Shown here one piece after another: positions 37,000 to 46,855 of a stretch of 64,000 bases of DNA. Both the position numbers and the translations under genes were made by a program. Position 1 is the first letter of the stretch; each line of letters begins with the position of its first letter. This DNA comes from Mimachlamys varia (taxonomy: Eukaryota; Mollusca; Bivalvia; Pectinida; Pectinidae), in contig OX392527.1 of the NCBI GenBank assembly GCA_947623455.1, forward strand, positions 45,366,401 through 45,430,400, in the 5' to 3' direction. The notes under the pieces are model-generated. The model saw nothing but the letters and a program-made list of their open reading frames with translations. It was not told the origin of the DNA and did no database searches.

Positions 37000-37480
37000 A
37001 TACGATCAAGTTAGAAGGACTAAGCTTTAAGTTTGTCTTTGTCACGAGGACAGAACTCATATTATTCCTCGCCAAGCAAAACTGCAAACGCTAAAGTAAA
37101 GCCAAATGAGACGTTAAGAAATTAAAAAGAGGGAGGTTTAATTTGATCGCTTCACGTTTGTGTTCACAAGTAGTTAGTAAATTTGAATTCGACAAGGGGT
37201 GAGGGGAGGGGGTGCATTTGCCGCCTAATACAATCATTGCAGTAGAAAACTGCACGTAGTTTTGCAAATATGACATAAAGAAAAAAAAATTGTAATTTTT
37301 TTTTTTTTTTTTTTTGTAATCAAGATCTATCTTTACAAATTCACGAATCAAAAACAAACTTTCATTTTTACAAAAATAAGGAAGCATTTGTCTAACCATA
37401 GTTATATTGATCGCTCGTGTTTGGCCAGAGGGAAGTGCGAAGGTGTTCGTGGTTAGTTTTTATGCACTTCCTTGTTTCTT
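37000..37480. repeat. Interspersed repeat, first copy
   Basis: It shares an ordered set of landmarks with 41000-41450: a G-rich purine run, ACAATCAT...GCAGTAG, ATCAAAAACAAA, TTTACAAAAATAAGGA, TAACCATA...GATC, GGCC(A/G)GAGGGAAG and GTGTTC(G/C)TGGTTAGTTTT. It has been altered by a long T-tract at 37297-37315. Its type is unknown. Confidence 0.6.
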
Positions 37481-38396
37481 TCGTTTTGATTTTTCTGCTA
37501 CATCAGTTAGTTTTAACGGTTCTTATGAGAAAATAGTAACGAATTGGTTTGGGTTCATAGCTTTACACGTCGTATGCACAAGTTGGGGGCCAGTAAAGAC
37601 GGTTTTTAAAGTATTGTAAATCTCTAAGACGTGATTCATTCTTGATCAATTTATATTGGTAAATCATTAATATATAACACCAGAGCACATACTTTCTGAT
37701 TATACAAATCACTGTTAAGTTGCTCTACTCTAAATGAGTTAAATACGTGATTAGAATTATTGTTGTTTTTCTGAATTTATTAATAAATTCAGTATGCCAT
37801 CTAGAAATATCCGTGAGACATAAATGGCCCCTTCCCCCAAATGAAATTAGTTTGATGACAATCTAATCAGTAGTTATAGAAATAAGTTACATTACCATGG
37901 GACGGGACGGAACGGAACGGACATGGGTAACACTATATGCCCCCCCCCCCCCCCTCCATTTCATGGCGGGGGCATACAAATAAATAACACTGCACAATTC
38001 CGTTATTTCGTCCTTCTGGGACTCGTCAGTGAAGCTAGGAACCAAAAAAGTGGAACTGTTATAAGTAACTTCTCTAAACTACTAAGTGTATGTGCATAAA
38101 CCCCTCAATTTGAGCAATTTTGAAAAACGTTAAATATGGTATAATTTCAAATTAATGACGAGTCATGTGTGTTGTATATAAAAATGTTACACTACTCAAA
38201 GGTGACCAGTGTTGTAACTAATGTAACGAGAACAGCCCGGAACTGAAACAATCCTACCGCAACTTCTAAAGACACACCTGTTACAATATTTTTACATTAT
38301 CTCTTGTAATATGGTCTTCCTTACTCAATGCTAATGTGAACTGTATTCAAAAGATGGTAAGAGGGTAGAGGCAATCTAGACCACTGGACAATAACG

Positions 38397-40672
38397 TGAC
38401 GTCATTTTAAGGCCATGTTGATCTACGTCACGATAACTCTTGGCGTTTCACCACAAATGCTTCCCATAACAGTTTTACTTCGAACATTCAGGTGATTATT
38501 TGGGAAAAATTAAACGAACAGATAATACATGTACAGCCATTGCACATCTTTCAGATTGTATGTACATTGTATTGTCAATATGATATCAGACCTCTATTGA
38601 TCTGGTACCCAAAATACATATAGCGAATATTTCATATAAATAAAATCGGGTACAAAATTATGAATAGTTACTTTTTCTGTTGACCAAAAAGTATGATGAT
38701 AATTTTTAGAATTTGTAAATCTGTATAGACTGATATTATTTTAGTCTAGAATTGTTTTGATCTTTGGTGAACAGCGTGTGTGATCTATGATAGGAAAGTC
38801 TACCTATTCTTTCTTAGCAATTTTGTCAGCATCACCATGTCCAATGCATTTCAATACGAGTGAGATAGTTATATCTTATCTTCTAGGGGTTGAATGATTG
38901 TTTGTCTTCTCTTTCCCACCAGTTTGAAGTTCTTGCACGTGTAGACGTAAACAAGCTATCGATCAGTCAATCAAACCGAAAAAAAAGCATATTTCCTGGA
39001 AAAGACATGACCCATAGCGTATATACACGGTACCCGCATAAACATATCACAGTGAGTAATGGATGTTTCCAAGAAAGTCTAGACTTGGGCGGTCTCATAA
39101 TTTACCGTGTGGTTTTGCTTCAAGACGAATTCAACCAATTTTGTTGGGGTTTTCTTTTTTGGAAGGTTTTTTTTTTTTGAATTTTTAAGTCGAATAACTG
39201 GTTCAACGATCTAACAGCAGTACGATGACGTCATTTCAAGACTATGTGTTGCCGTCTGCTGAAAGAATCGAACTACAGTGTTTGGGGAAGACGGACGTGA
39301 AAAACAATAAATCATCAATCAATCAATCAGCCAATCGTTATATGCGTGTTTCATGTATCCCAACCTACACCAGACTTCCATTAATGATCTTTAGAATGGT
39401 CCAACAGCGTGTGTCTACAAAAAGATAATATTCCTTTCATTCATTAGGAGGGAGATTCTTTCAAAAGTTGCCAAATACGCGGGCTGAGATTTCCATATCC
39501 AATCTTTTAGTGGTTGAACTATTATTTTCTTCTCTTGCCATGCTCACTGATGATGTATCTTTAACATTATGTAAAGTTAGCGTTACAGGCTAAAGCCAAT
39601 GCTTAAGCGACGTTAAAGATCACCCTTTGTTAACGTGACGTCATACATTATACAATTGCTAGTGATAGGGGAATCCCCCGCATTAACTCTAGTGTAAGAT
39701 TAAAAGGACCTAAGACCGATGTTACAGATAATTCCGTTCTACTCTACCCTCAAGTTATTTAGGGGCTAAACAAGGGGCTAGTCACTGTTTTCTGTATCAT
39801 TTCCCCATAAGCGATAAATTAGTGTATAAATAAAATACGTGAAGGTATAGCCATGTTATGTTGTCGGTAAAACTAATTTGCATACGGAGCCCGGATATCG
39901 AATGTTAATAATATCAATAACCTCGAATGACCAAACAAAAGGTCACGAACATGACGTTGCGAATAATGACTCGACCCTAAAAGGTCACTACATGTACCTG
40001 TGCATGCAGGCTGTCTTTCCCAGGTGATGTACCCTCCTGGGAGCCAGACAAGGGAACTTCAACCCGGTGGGTAAGATTTTTAATTGCCCAAACATCAGGC
40101 TTGCCGATGGTTTGGAAGGTTCAAAATCTAACCCCAAGGGTGGAGATCCCTTGTCTTACAACTTATATTTCTCTTATCCTGTTAACCCTCGAACTTATCT
40201 AATATTGACGTTAATGACTTGTCGACGTGACGTCATTGTATTGTTGTCATGACGTCGTGGCATAGTTGCTATGACGTCATACAATTATTAAGAACGTACA
40301 AAGAGTACGTTCTATATATAAACATGCATAGCTTGTCAAACCTAGGGTGATATGAGAAAAAATCTCACTGGAAAAATTGTAGACATCTCTGTCCAGGGTT
40401 TGAGAAAGAGATATCTTACCCTCACCGGAAGTGGTAACATTTCTGTCCGATGAGGTAAAAAGTGATATCTAGCACCGATAAAAATGAAGATATAGCTGTC
40501 CAAGTTAAGATAATGTTCAGCTCACCCTTAAGGAATGACAGATTATATTTCTCTACCTCCAAAGGGGGGATGTGATATTCTAGGGCTGAGACTCAGGGTT
40601 CACCTAATAAGAATAATGGTACGACGCCACGTCAACAATCAACGTCGACGTCACGTCAATTCAATGACGTCA
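38397..40672. promoter_or_regulatory. Cluster of six perfect TGACGTCA (CRE) motifs
   Basis: Perfect copies lie at 38397-38404, 39226-39233, 39636-39643, 40228-40235, 40272-40279 and 40665-40672. Seven-of-eight matches lie at 40250 and 40646. TGACGTCA is the full CREB/ATF site. An 8-mer is expected about once or twice in 64 kb of random DNA and less in AT-rich DNA. The motifs may be carried by dispersed repeats (two share TGACGTCATACAATT). Function is inference. Confidence 0.5.
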
Positions 40673-40734
40673 CATCAACATATTACATCAGTGTCACGTC
40701 GATCGAGAATTTTACCTGTAACATTGAAAAAATG

Positions 40735-40870
40735 TGGTGGGGTGGTGCAATGGAAAGCGAACATACCTTTCACCTACCAAACGAGGCCGGGTTTTGAGTC
40801 CCGATCGGAAATGAACAGGTTCCGGGTTATATCCCCTACCACGGGAAGGTCAATCATTACTGACACCAAA
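40735..40870 (+). mobile_element. tRNA-derived SINE, degraded
   Basis: The head GTGGTGCAATGGAAAGCG matches box A of the 28.5-kb SINE. GGGTTTTGAGTCCC stands at the box B position with two mismatches. It continues ATGAACAGGTTCCGGGTT. Confidence 0.5.
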
Positions 40871-40999
40871 TTAAACTTTATTTCAAAGCTGATAGTAGTA
40901 AGTTCCAATTGTATAGACTTACGGTTGCTTTAGGCTTGTGGTAGTCGATGGGACATAATCTTCCTGGCTCAGCAATAATTAAAAAAGCAATGTGTAGGC

Positions 41000-41450
41000 A
41001 AACTAGTCTACTCCACCTTGCCCAGCAAATAAAGCGCAATTAAAAAAGAAATCTCGCCGAGTAAGACCCAGGGAAACAGATGGTTAGAAAGGAGGCAAGA
41101 TATATTTTGTCAATTCGGGGTGGAGGGGGGGGGGGGTGGAGGCACTTTTGTCGTCTACTACAAATCATACAGTAGGTAACGGCATGTACAGTTTCTATGT
41201 TAAAAGTCCATTAATATACAAGATGTAAAACCATTTTTTTCTAATAATGAAAATATAGAGGGTCTATCTGTATAAATAATGCAATAATCAAAAACAAATA
41301 TTGTCTCTTTTACAAAAATGAGAAACGTTATCCCTTTTACAAAAATAAGGAGACTTATTTTTAACCATATCGATCATGTTGGGCCGGAGGGAAGCGCGCG
41401 GGTGTTCCTGGTTAGTTTTAAATTCGTTTCCTTGTTTTCTCACGTACGTT
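41000..41450. repeat. Interspersed repeat, second copy of the 37.0-kb element
   Basis: It is in the same orientation as the 37000-37480 copy and has the same landmarks. A poly-G tract (41125-41136) lies in the purine-rich segment. The copies are well diverged, so the element is old. Confidence 0.6.
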
Positions 41451-41659
41451 TTTGAATTTCGCATCGTAACTTAGTATGTGATGTCATCAGGAACGAGTCG
41501 ATCGCCAATGGTCAAATGACCTTGTGGCTAGGATACCAGTCCAGTGTAAGTGTGGCTACCGTTTTGAATCGAATGTTGTAGATGATAGACCAATCTGATT
41601 AAAATCACATCTTGATCTCCGCGCCGTTCCGTAAACTTCTCTCTGCTGCGTCAAAATCT

Positions 41660-41919
41660 GAGGACATCCCTTAGGGGTCACGTTCAGATGACCTTTGTCG
41701 CCTCCACTCTAGTTGAATTTTCTAATGATGCTGTCATTTGCACCAAGTCAATTCTTCACAATAAGTGCATTAGTTTATTGTGACGAAATGATTTAACTTA
41801 CAACGATGCAATTATGCAAGCTTTGTCGCCTCAAAGTCCACATTTCATATTCTGAAAGTGGTAATTTAATTGGATAATGCAAAAGGTCATTTGAACGTGA
41901 CCCCTACGGGGTGTTGTCA
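41660..41919. mobile_element. ~260-bp MITE with ~37-bp terminal inverted repeats
   Basis: The left end is AGGACATCCCTTAGGGGTCA and continues CGTTCAGATGACC. The right end is its inverted form, GGTCATTTGAACGTGACC then CCTACGGGGTGTTGTC. There is no transposase. A clear target duplication was not identified. Confidence 0.65.
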
Positions 41920-41969
41920 GATCATGCTGTACACGTGTTTGTTATTCATGTACACGTGTAACAGGAGAT

Positions 41970-42070
41970 GAAAATGTTGAAGGCCAGACCAGGATTCGAA
42001 CCGGAATCTTCCGAACTCCAGACGAATGCTCAACCAATTGATTTATCTTGTCGCTAACAATCGACCTAGT
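41970..42070 (-). mobile_element. tRNA-derived SINE head
   Basis: The minus strand holds a perfect box B, GGTTCGAATCC, followed by TGGTCTGGCC. Box A-like AATTGGTTGAGC lies upstream. It is close in sequence to the copies at 42220 and 59490. Confidence 0.6.
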
Positions 42071-42219
42071 CTGGCTCCACCACCTTCCTCCCTCCTTGGT
42101 ATAAGTCTTCTCCCTCGGAGACACAACTATTTACAACCAAGGTTCGGATAAATCCTTGCCATACACCAAATGCTTCAAAACAAGGGTTGGCCACAGACAC
42201 CCAGGCCAGTAACACGACG

Positions 42220-42315
42220 GGAAAAATGCACGGCCAGACCAGGGTTCGAACCCGGGATCTTCTGAACTATAGACGGACACTTAACTAATTTAGCAAACAA
42301 GCCAACGACGATCGT
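42220..42315 (-). mobile_element. tRNA-derived SINE head, same family as 41970
   Basis: The minus strand has CCGGGTTCGAACCCTGGTCT, and upstream a GTCCGTCTATAGTTCAGAAG segment like the GTCTGGAGTTCGGAAG of the neighbouring copy. The two copies lie about 250 bp apart in the same direction. Confidence 0.6.
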
Positions 42316-42339
42316 CCCCGTCCAGTTCTTCTACACATT

Positions 42340-42655
42340 TACGCAGGCAAAATGTTTTCAAGTCAATTTGAACGGAAAAAAAATCTTGACCTGAAATTGA
42401 CCTTACAATGACCAGAAATTGAGGTCAATTTGTCATGAACAACATTTGCAGGTCATTTTTACCAGAAAAAATCTTTTTGTGAATTTCAGGTGAAAAATGT
42501 TCATGTCAATTTCAGGTGAACATGACCTCGAAAAGAGCAAAACAGTCAATTCATGTCATTTGTTTTACCCGGAATTCAGGTATTTGACCTGAAATTGACC
42601 TCAAATCGACTTCAATTTGACCTGAATTGACATGAAGAAATTTTTCCCGCGTAAC
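42340..42655. repeat. Self-complementary repeat of GACCTGAAATTGACC-type motifs
   Basis: GACCTGAAATTGACC and its complement GGTCAATTTCAGGTC, with variants, recur many times in both orientations, so the region can fold extensively. Similar motifs (TTTCAGGTGAAATTCACATG) occur at 47840-47945. It probably belongs to a transposable element end; the family is unknown. Confidence 0.55.
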
Positions 42656-44039
42656 AAGGCACGAGTTTTAAAGAACAAGCTTTGTGCGTGTAAATAGTAG
42701 GACACAAAATCCATCTCATAGACTAATAATAATGAAGACATCAATATATTTTTCCAGTATATTTCTTATACATGTTCCTTCTATAACGACGCACACTTCT
42801 CTTTCAAACCTCAAAGCTGTCTTTTCCCTCTCATAAACATTGCTGATTTTCTCAGTATCGCACATGCAATCTTAAAAAAAAAAATATTTGATTCCTTACA
42901 TTGCGTGGCATTATACTTTTACATGTACCTTTTTTTATTATGAGTATTTTTTCTAAGTTTACGAAACCGATTTATGACTTTGATTCCTCGCTTAGTTACA
43001 TGTAAACGTGCACCCAACATCAACATATAAGGCCGTACAAGGCATGAAGATGAGCTCGATTTGAAATAAAAAGGAGACAAAATTATTTCGGATAGGAATA
43101 CTTACTTTATGACTTAGCAGCCCCTTTTACTGAATGAATATGTATAGACGATAACTAAAGAATGAGAAACGACTTACACTAGTATGCATGAAGAAATGTT
43201 GAAAAAAATATCTATTTGCCCCGAACGTTTAATTCAATTCTACACATGACTGAATTTTCCATAATTCTGTTTTTCACATAAAACACATCATCCAGTGTTC
43301 AACCAGGAAAAAAACAACAGAAAAGAATAAAAACTATTACATGTAGCATTTCAATTACTGAAAACTGATATGGTGAAGTTGATTTTAGGCAACACCTGTA
43401 GTTACTTTTAAAAGGATTTGCTCAAACTCGCAGATGTCAGTTTACGGCTGTTAAATTATGCAAATATTTAATGTAAATTGAATGTAATTGTGTAAATAAA
43501 CCAACTTCCGATGATTTTAGGTCTCGAGTCAACTTTTTTTAGATAGACTCACGATTACAAGACCTTTTAACAGTTGAATTAGTTTTAATGTGTTCAAAAT
43601 TGTTTTTTAAAACGACTTTTCTGATAAAATACAATTTTGTTTCGGTACAGTTGACTATTAACAATAGGTAATTGCACGCTAGGGAAGAAGCGATAATAGA
43701 TCTCTGTTTTGAAACTTAAAAGTCGTTATCATAAATCAGAGAAAAATAGAATTATTTAAAATAATTGAAAAGTTTAGAAAAAATAGCATACATAATTGTT
43801 AAAAGATTATTCACAGTTTAATTATTTCACCTTCGTGTTTAAAAAGTCACGTAAAACACACGGTAATTTGACTTCACGTTCATACACGTTGTAGGTTGAA
43901 TATGAATCTCCCTCCAGAGACACTCCACAGCGTGCAAAAAGTTTGAATTTTGTAGATGGTAGAGTAAACAGATTTTTTAAGTTAGCAAATAAATCAGAAA
44001 ATACTGACGCGTCAATAAAGCCATTATCAGAACTTAAAT
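42656..44039. other. Intergenic AT-rich DNA, no gene recognised
   Basis: I see no repeats, RNA genes or conserved frames here beyond short simple tracts. Confidence 0.4.
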
Positions 44040-44460
44040 TTGATTAAAACTATGGACAAATATGAACAAAGGAAATATTTTACACGAAGACCCTTGTAAA
44101 GGTACAAGAGAATATTAAATAAAAATTGAAAATTATCAAATAGTCACAAATTATACAACACAGAAAACTTCGACTAATTGTTCTTTTTATTATTACTGGG
44201 TTGGCAAGTTATTGTCATTGGGGACAAATATGAACAAAGGAAATGTTTAAACGGAGACCCTTCTAAAGGTACAAGAGAATAAGACCAGGTGTCCCAGAGG
44301 GGCGAGCGTCTTCTGCTTTATAGACGAAACCCGCCGTGTAAATCGTGGCCACATTCAATTCAATGTCACGTCCTCAAAGTAGGAATGGGGCATCATTTTC
44401 AAGAACAATAAGTAGACATACTAATAAGCATATTCAAAAACGTAAAAAATTACAATGCTT
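44040..44460 (-). mobile_element. Retroelement 3'-end copy H, with an internal duplication
   Basis: On the minus strand the landmarks run from the AATATGCTTATTAGTATG segment through CACCTGGTCTTATTCTC to the CATATTTGTCC segment near the 3' end. The AGTCTCC...CTTTGTTCATATTTGTCC part occurs twice (about 44045-44120 and 44218-44285), separated by about 100 bp of unrelated AT-rich DNA. This suggests two fragments side by side or an insertion with duplication. Confidence 0.55.
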
Positions 44461-44944
44461 TGTAATTTTTTGATGTCAGATATGAAACATTACGATAGAG
44501 TGATGTAAATTATTTATAAATTCCCTCAAGATACTCATAGCAAAAATTTTGTTATAATGACATACAGTATATTGATGGCATTATACAGAAATCTAACAAT
44601 AAATCGAGATTGAAGTTAGCTTGATAAAGTTTTGTTGAGAAAAATGGTTTTCAAGTATTGTATGCCTTTGCAACAGAACGTCGTAATACTGACTCTCGCT
44701 TAACTTTGACATTGTAACAAAAACCAGACAAAAAATCGAGATTTAAAATATGTTGTTATGAAAACTTCGATATCATCTCTATCGTTAATCTAATCGAACC
44801 TCGTTATACTGCCTTTTCGTAGAACTGAAGCGTTTAATCGAATTCATATTTTGAACTGTTGATTGAAAACCGTAATCGCATGGCACTAAATTGGGTAATT
44901 ACATAAATCAATAGACATTATAACGCGAGTCCAGACTCTGATCC

Positions 44945-45075
44945 AACGCGGTGGTCGAGTGGTTAAAATGTTCCGACATTTCACCACAAGCCCTCCTCGT
45001 CTGGGTTGCACGTCCGAATCCCACGTGGGGCAGTTGTCAGTTACTGATCGTAGGTCGGTGGTTTTCTCCAACCCC
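44945..45075 (+). mobile_element. tRNA-Ser/Leu-like SINE
   Basis: CGCGGTGGTCGAGTGGTTAA is a class-II tRNA-type box A region. A long variable-arm-like segment and CGTCCGAATCC (box B-like) follow. Downstream GGTCGGTGGTTTTCTCC is the start of the conserved central domain seen at 28.6 kb. Confidence 0.6.
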
Positions 45076-45182
45076 CGTCACTGTCTTTCATGACCAAAGC
45101 TAACCTGTAGCACTTTGCCCGGTCAGTATTTCACTTTCATGTTGATGACATAACTCAAGAGATGCGTTTACCAGAAAAAGTC

Positions 45183-45492
45183 TATATATACTGTAAAAGT
45201 CAATATTTCCGCGCGTGGAATTTTTCGCTTAGTCAGACTCTTAAACTGTTCGCGGTGTGGAAATTATCGCGGTGTCAATCACTAATATTATACATTGTTA
45301 AGTTTGAGGGGTCTAAGATCTATATATTCGCGTGTGGAAATTATCGCGGTGTCAATCACTAATATTATACATTGTTAAGTTTTAGGGGTCTTAGATCTAT
45401 ATGCTCGCGTGTGGATATATTCGCGGAGATCTTATGCGAGCGAAAGAAGTGAAAATCTCCATACCGCGAACACTTCAAAGTTTACAGTATAT
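45183..45492. mobile_element. MITE with CGCG-rich termini and an internal 77-bp tandem duplication
   Basis: The ends TATATACTGTAAAAGTC...TTCCGCG and CGCGAAC...CTTTACAGTATATG are inverted repeats. Inside, ATCGCGGTGTCAATCACTAA to GGGGTCTWAGATCTATAT is present twice with a period of 77 bp (starting near 45271 and 45348). Confidence 0.65.
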
Positions 45493-45583
45493 GTATTAAC
45501 AACCACATGGGACGCGATCTAGGAGTACCGGGGTCGTCACATATACATTGTATATTGACATATAGACGCGCACATATCAGTCA

Positions 45584-46213
45584 TCATAATTGTGTAAAGG
45601 TTTCCGTCATTTTATATTTTAATTCGTAATTTAATACAGATAAAATATGTACTAAAACACTATCACGTTGACTGAGCAAAGGTAAGGCGAGTTCGACAAG
45701 CACTGCTCTACATTTGTTTGACCTCGTTCGAGTTATAACAATTGCAAGGGACCGTGGAAGAAAAAATGTCCAAAGGATGTTAAAGTGTGTCATATAATTA
45801 TGTAAATGAACGTATCGGTACAATGTAAGCCAGTGTAATATTTTGTTTGAGATCGTATACCGTGTCTCTGAATCGTGAACTTTTGACATGAAATATAAAA
45901 AAAAAAAAAATAAGAATTGATATACAGGGATCCAAGAATGTGTTACAGTTATTATATAAAGTGTGCGGCTAATTATATTAGATGTTATATTAGATGTGTC
46001 ACCGGTTTCAATCAAATACCACACACAAACATCAAAACTGTTAGGAATTTTCGGGTCCTTAAAACGGACAGGTGGGCAATGTACTGACTGCTTGATTGAA
46101 TTTTCTTTCTTATTTTTTTGAGGAAATATTCCAATTTTTTTCATTGTATGACAAATTAAAAGTTTGAAAATAAATTCACAAATGAATAATTGAGTATCTC
46201 TTGTCCGTGGCAT
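45584..46213 (-). CDS. Unrecognised 209-codon open frame
   Basis: The longest uninterrupted ATG-started frame in the window outside the satellite. It starts at the ATG at 46211-46213 and ends at 45584. I recognise no domain. Visible features are a basic N-terminal third (KKIGIFPQKNKKENSIK), a hydrophobic stretch YQFLFFFFLYF, partly from an A-tract on the plus strand, and a C-terminal ELKYKMTETFTQL. In such AT-rich DNA a stop-free run of this length is unlikely by chance, but its composition looks like translated non-coding DNA. It could be a taxon-specific gene, an exon, a decayed element or chance. No promoter or splice context supports it. Confidence 0.2.
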   Translation of the reverse strand: MPRTRDTQLFICEFIFKLLICHTMKKIGIFPQKNKKENSIKQSVHCPPVRFKDPKIPNSFDVCVWYLIETGDTSNITSNIISRTLYIITVTHSWIPVYQFLFFFFLYFMSKVHDSETRYTISNKILHWLTLYRYVHLHNYMTHFNILWTFFLPRSLAIVITRTRSNKCRAVLVELALPLLSQRDSVLVHILSVLNYELKYKMTETFTQL

Positions 46214-46639
46214 GGTACTATATGTAAAACTACATTCCCCAGTAAAACATACGTACGGGGATTCGATTTTAAGCTTTATATATGTACAGTAACCTCCCCT
46301 TATGAGATAGTTTTCCAGTGTCCAACTCAGCTTACTGATTTACTTTTTTAAAAGTCCTGGCCGGCATGGAAATATTTATGCAGGCCCTACCAGGCTTCTT
46401 CAAGGCTCCCATGAAAGCATTATCAGGTTACTAGGTCCGACCGTATTCCATACGCCGTAATCGAACCAGTTCAATCGTTTGAACCGCGATAAATGAAAGC
46501 AACCCAAGTGCTTTATTTAATCACGGTTCTTGCTGGGTTTTTATTTGTTTCAAACAATCTTTATTTTCGTAATTATAAAAATAGTTCCACGAGAGATAGG
46601 TTCTTTGAGATAGAAGTTATCAAAGCGGTTCATTTGTAG

Positions 46640-46855
46640 TTCCTGGTGCATATTTACACTTACTGTACCTCAAGTTTGGCACAATTCATCAAGCCCTACG
46701 AGTTGTTAACCTTTAACGTTTCAAGTACCCTGATATACATGTAGTTAGTCGTATTCCGTTTTTAATTCACTTCATGTAAAGTATCTGCGCTGTTAACCTA
46801 AGACGTTCAATCAACCTGATAAAGTAAGTCGTATTCCTTTTTTTCCTTAGGTGCG
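46640..46855. repeat. Interspersed ~90-bp repeat, two units
   Basis: Units carry GTTAACCTWWRACGTTYMA, an ACCCTGAT or ACCTGATA-like segment, and TTAGTCGTATTCC or its TAAGTCGTATTCC variant. The unit spacing is about 88 bp. The same repeat occurs at 49490-49775. Confidence 0.65.

Noticed and set aside
37940..37954. Poly-C tract as a functional element
   Set aside because: Simple homopolymer; length is also unreliable in assemblies.
40535..40933. 132-codon frame
   Set aside because: It runs through the TGACGTCA cluster and a SINE head; no protein motif.
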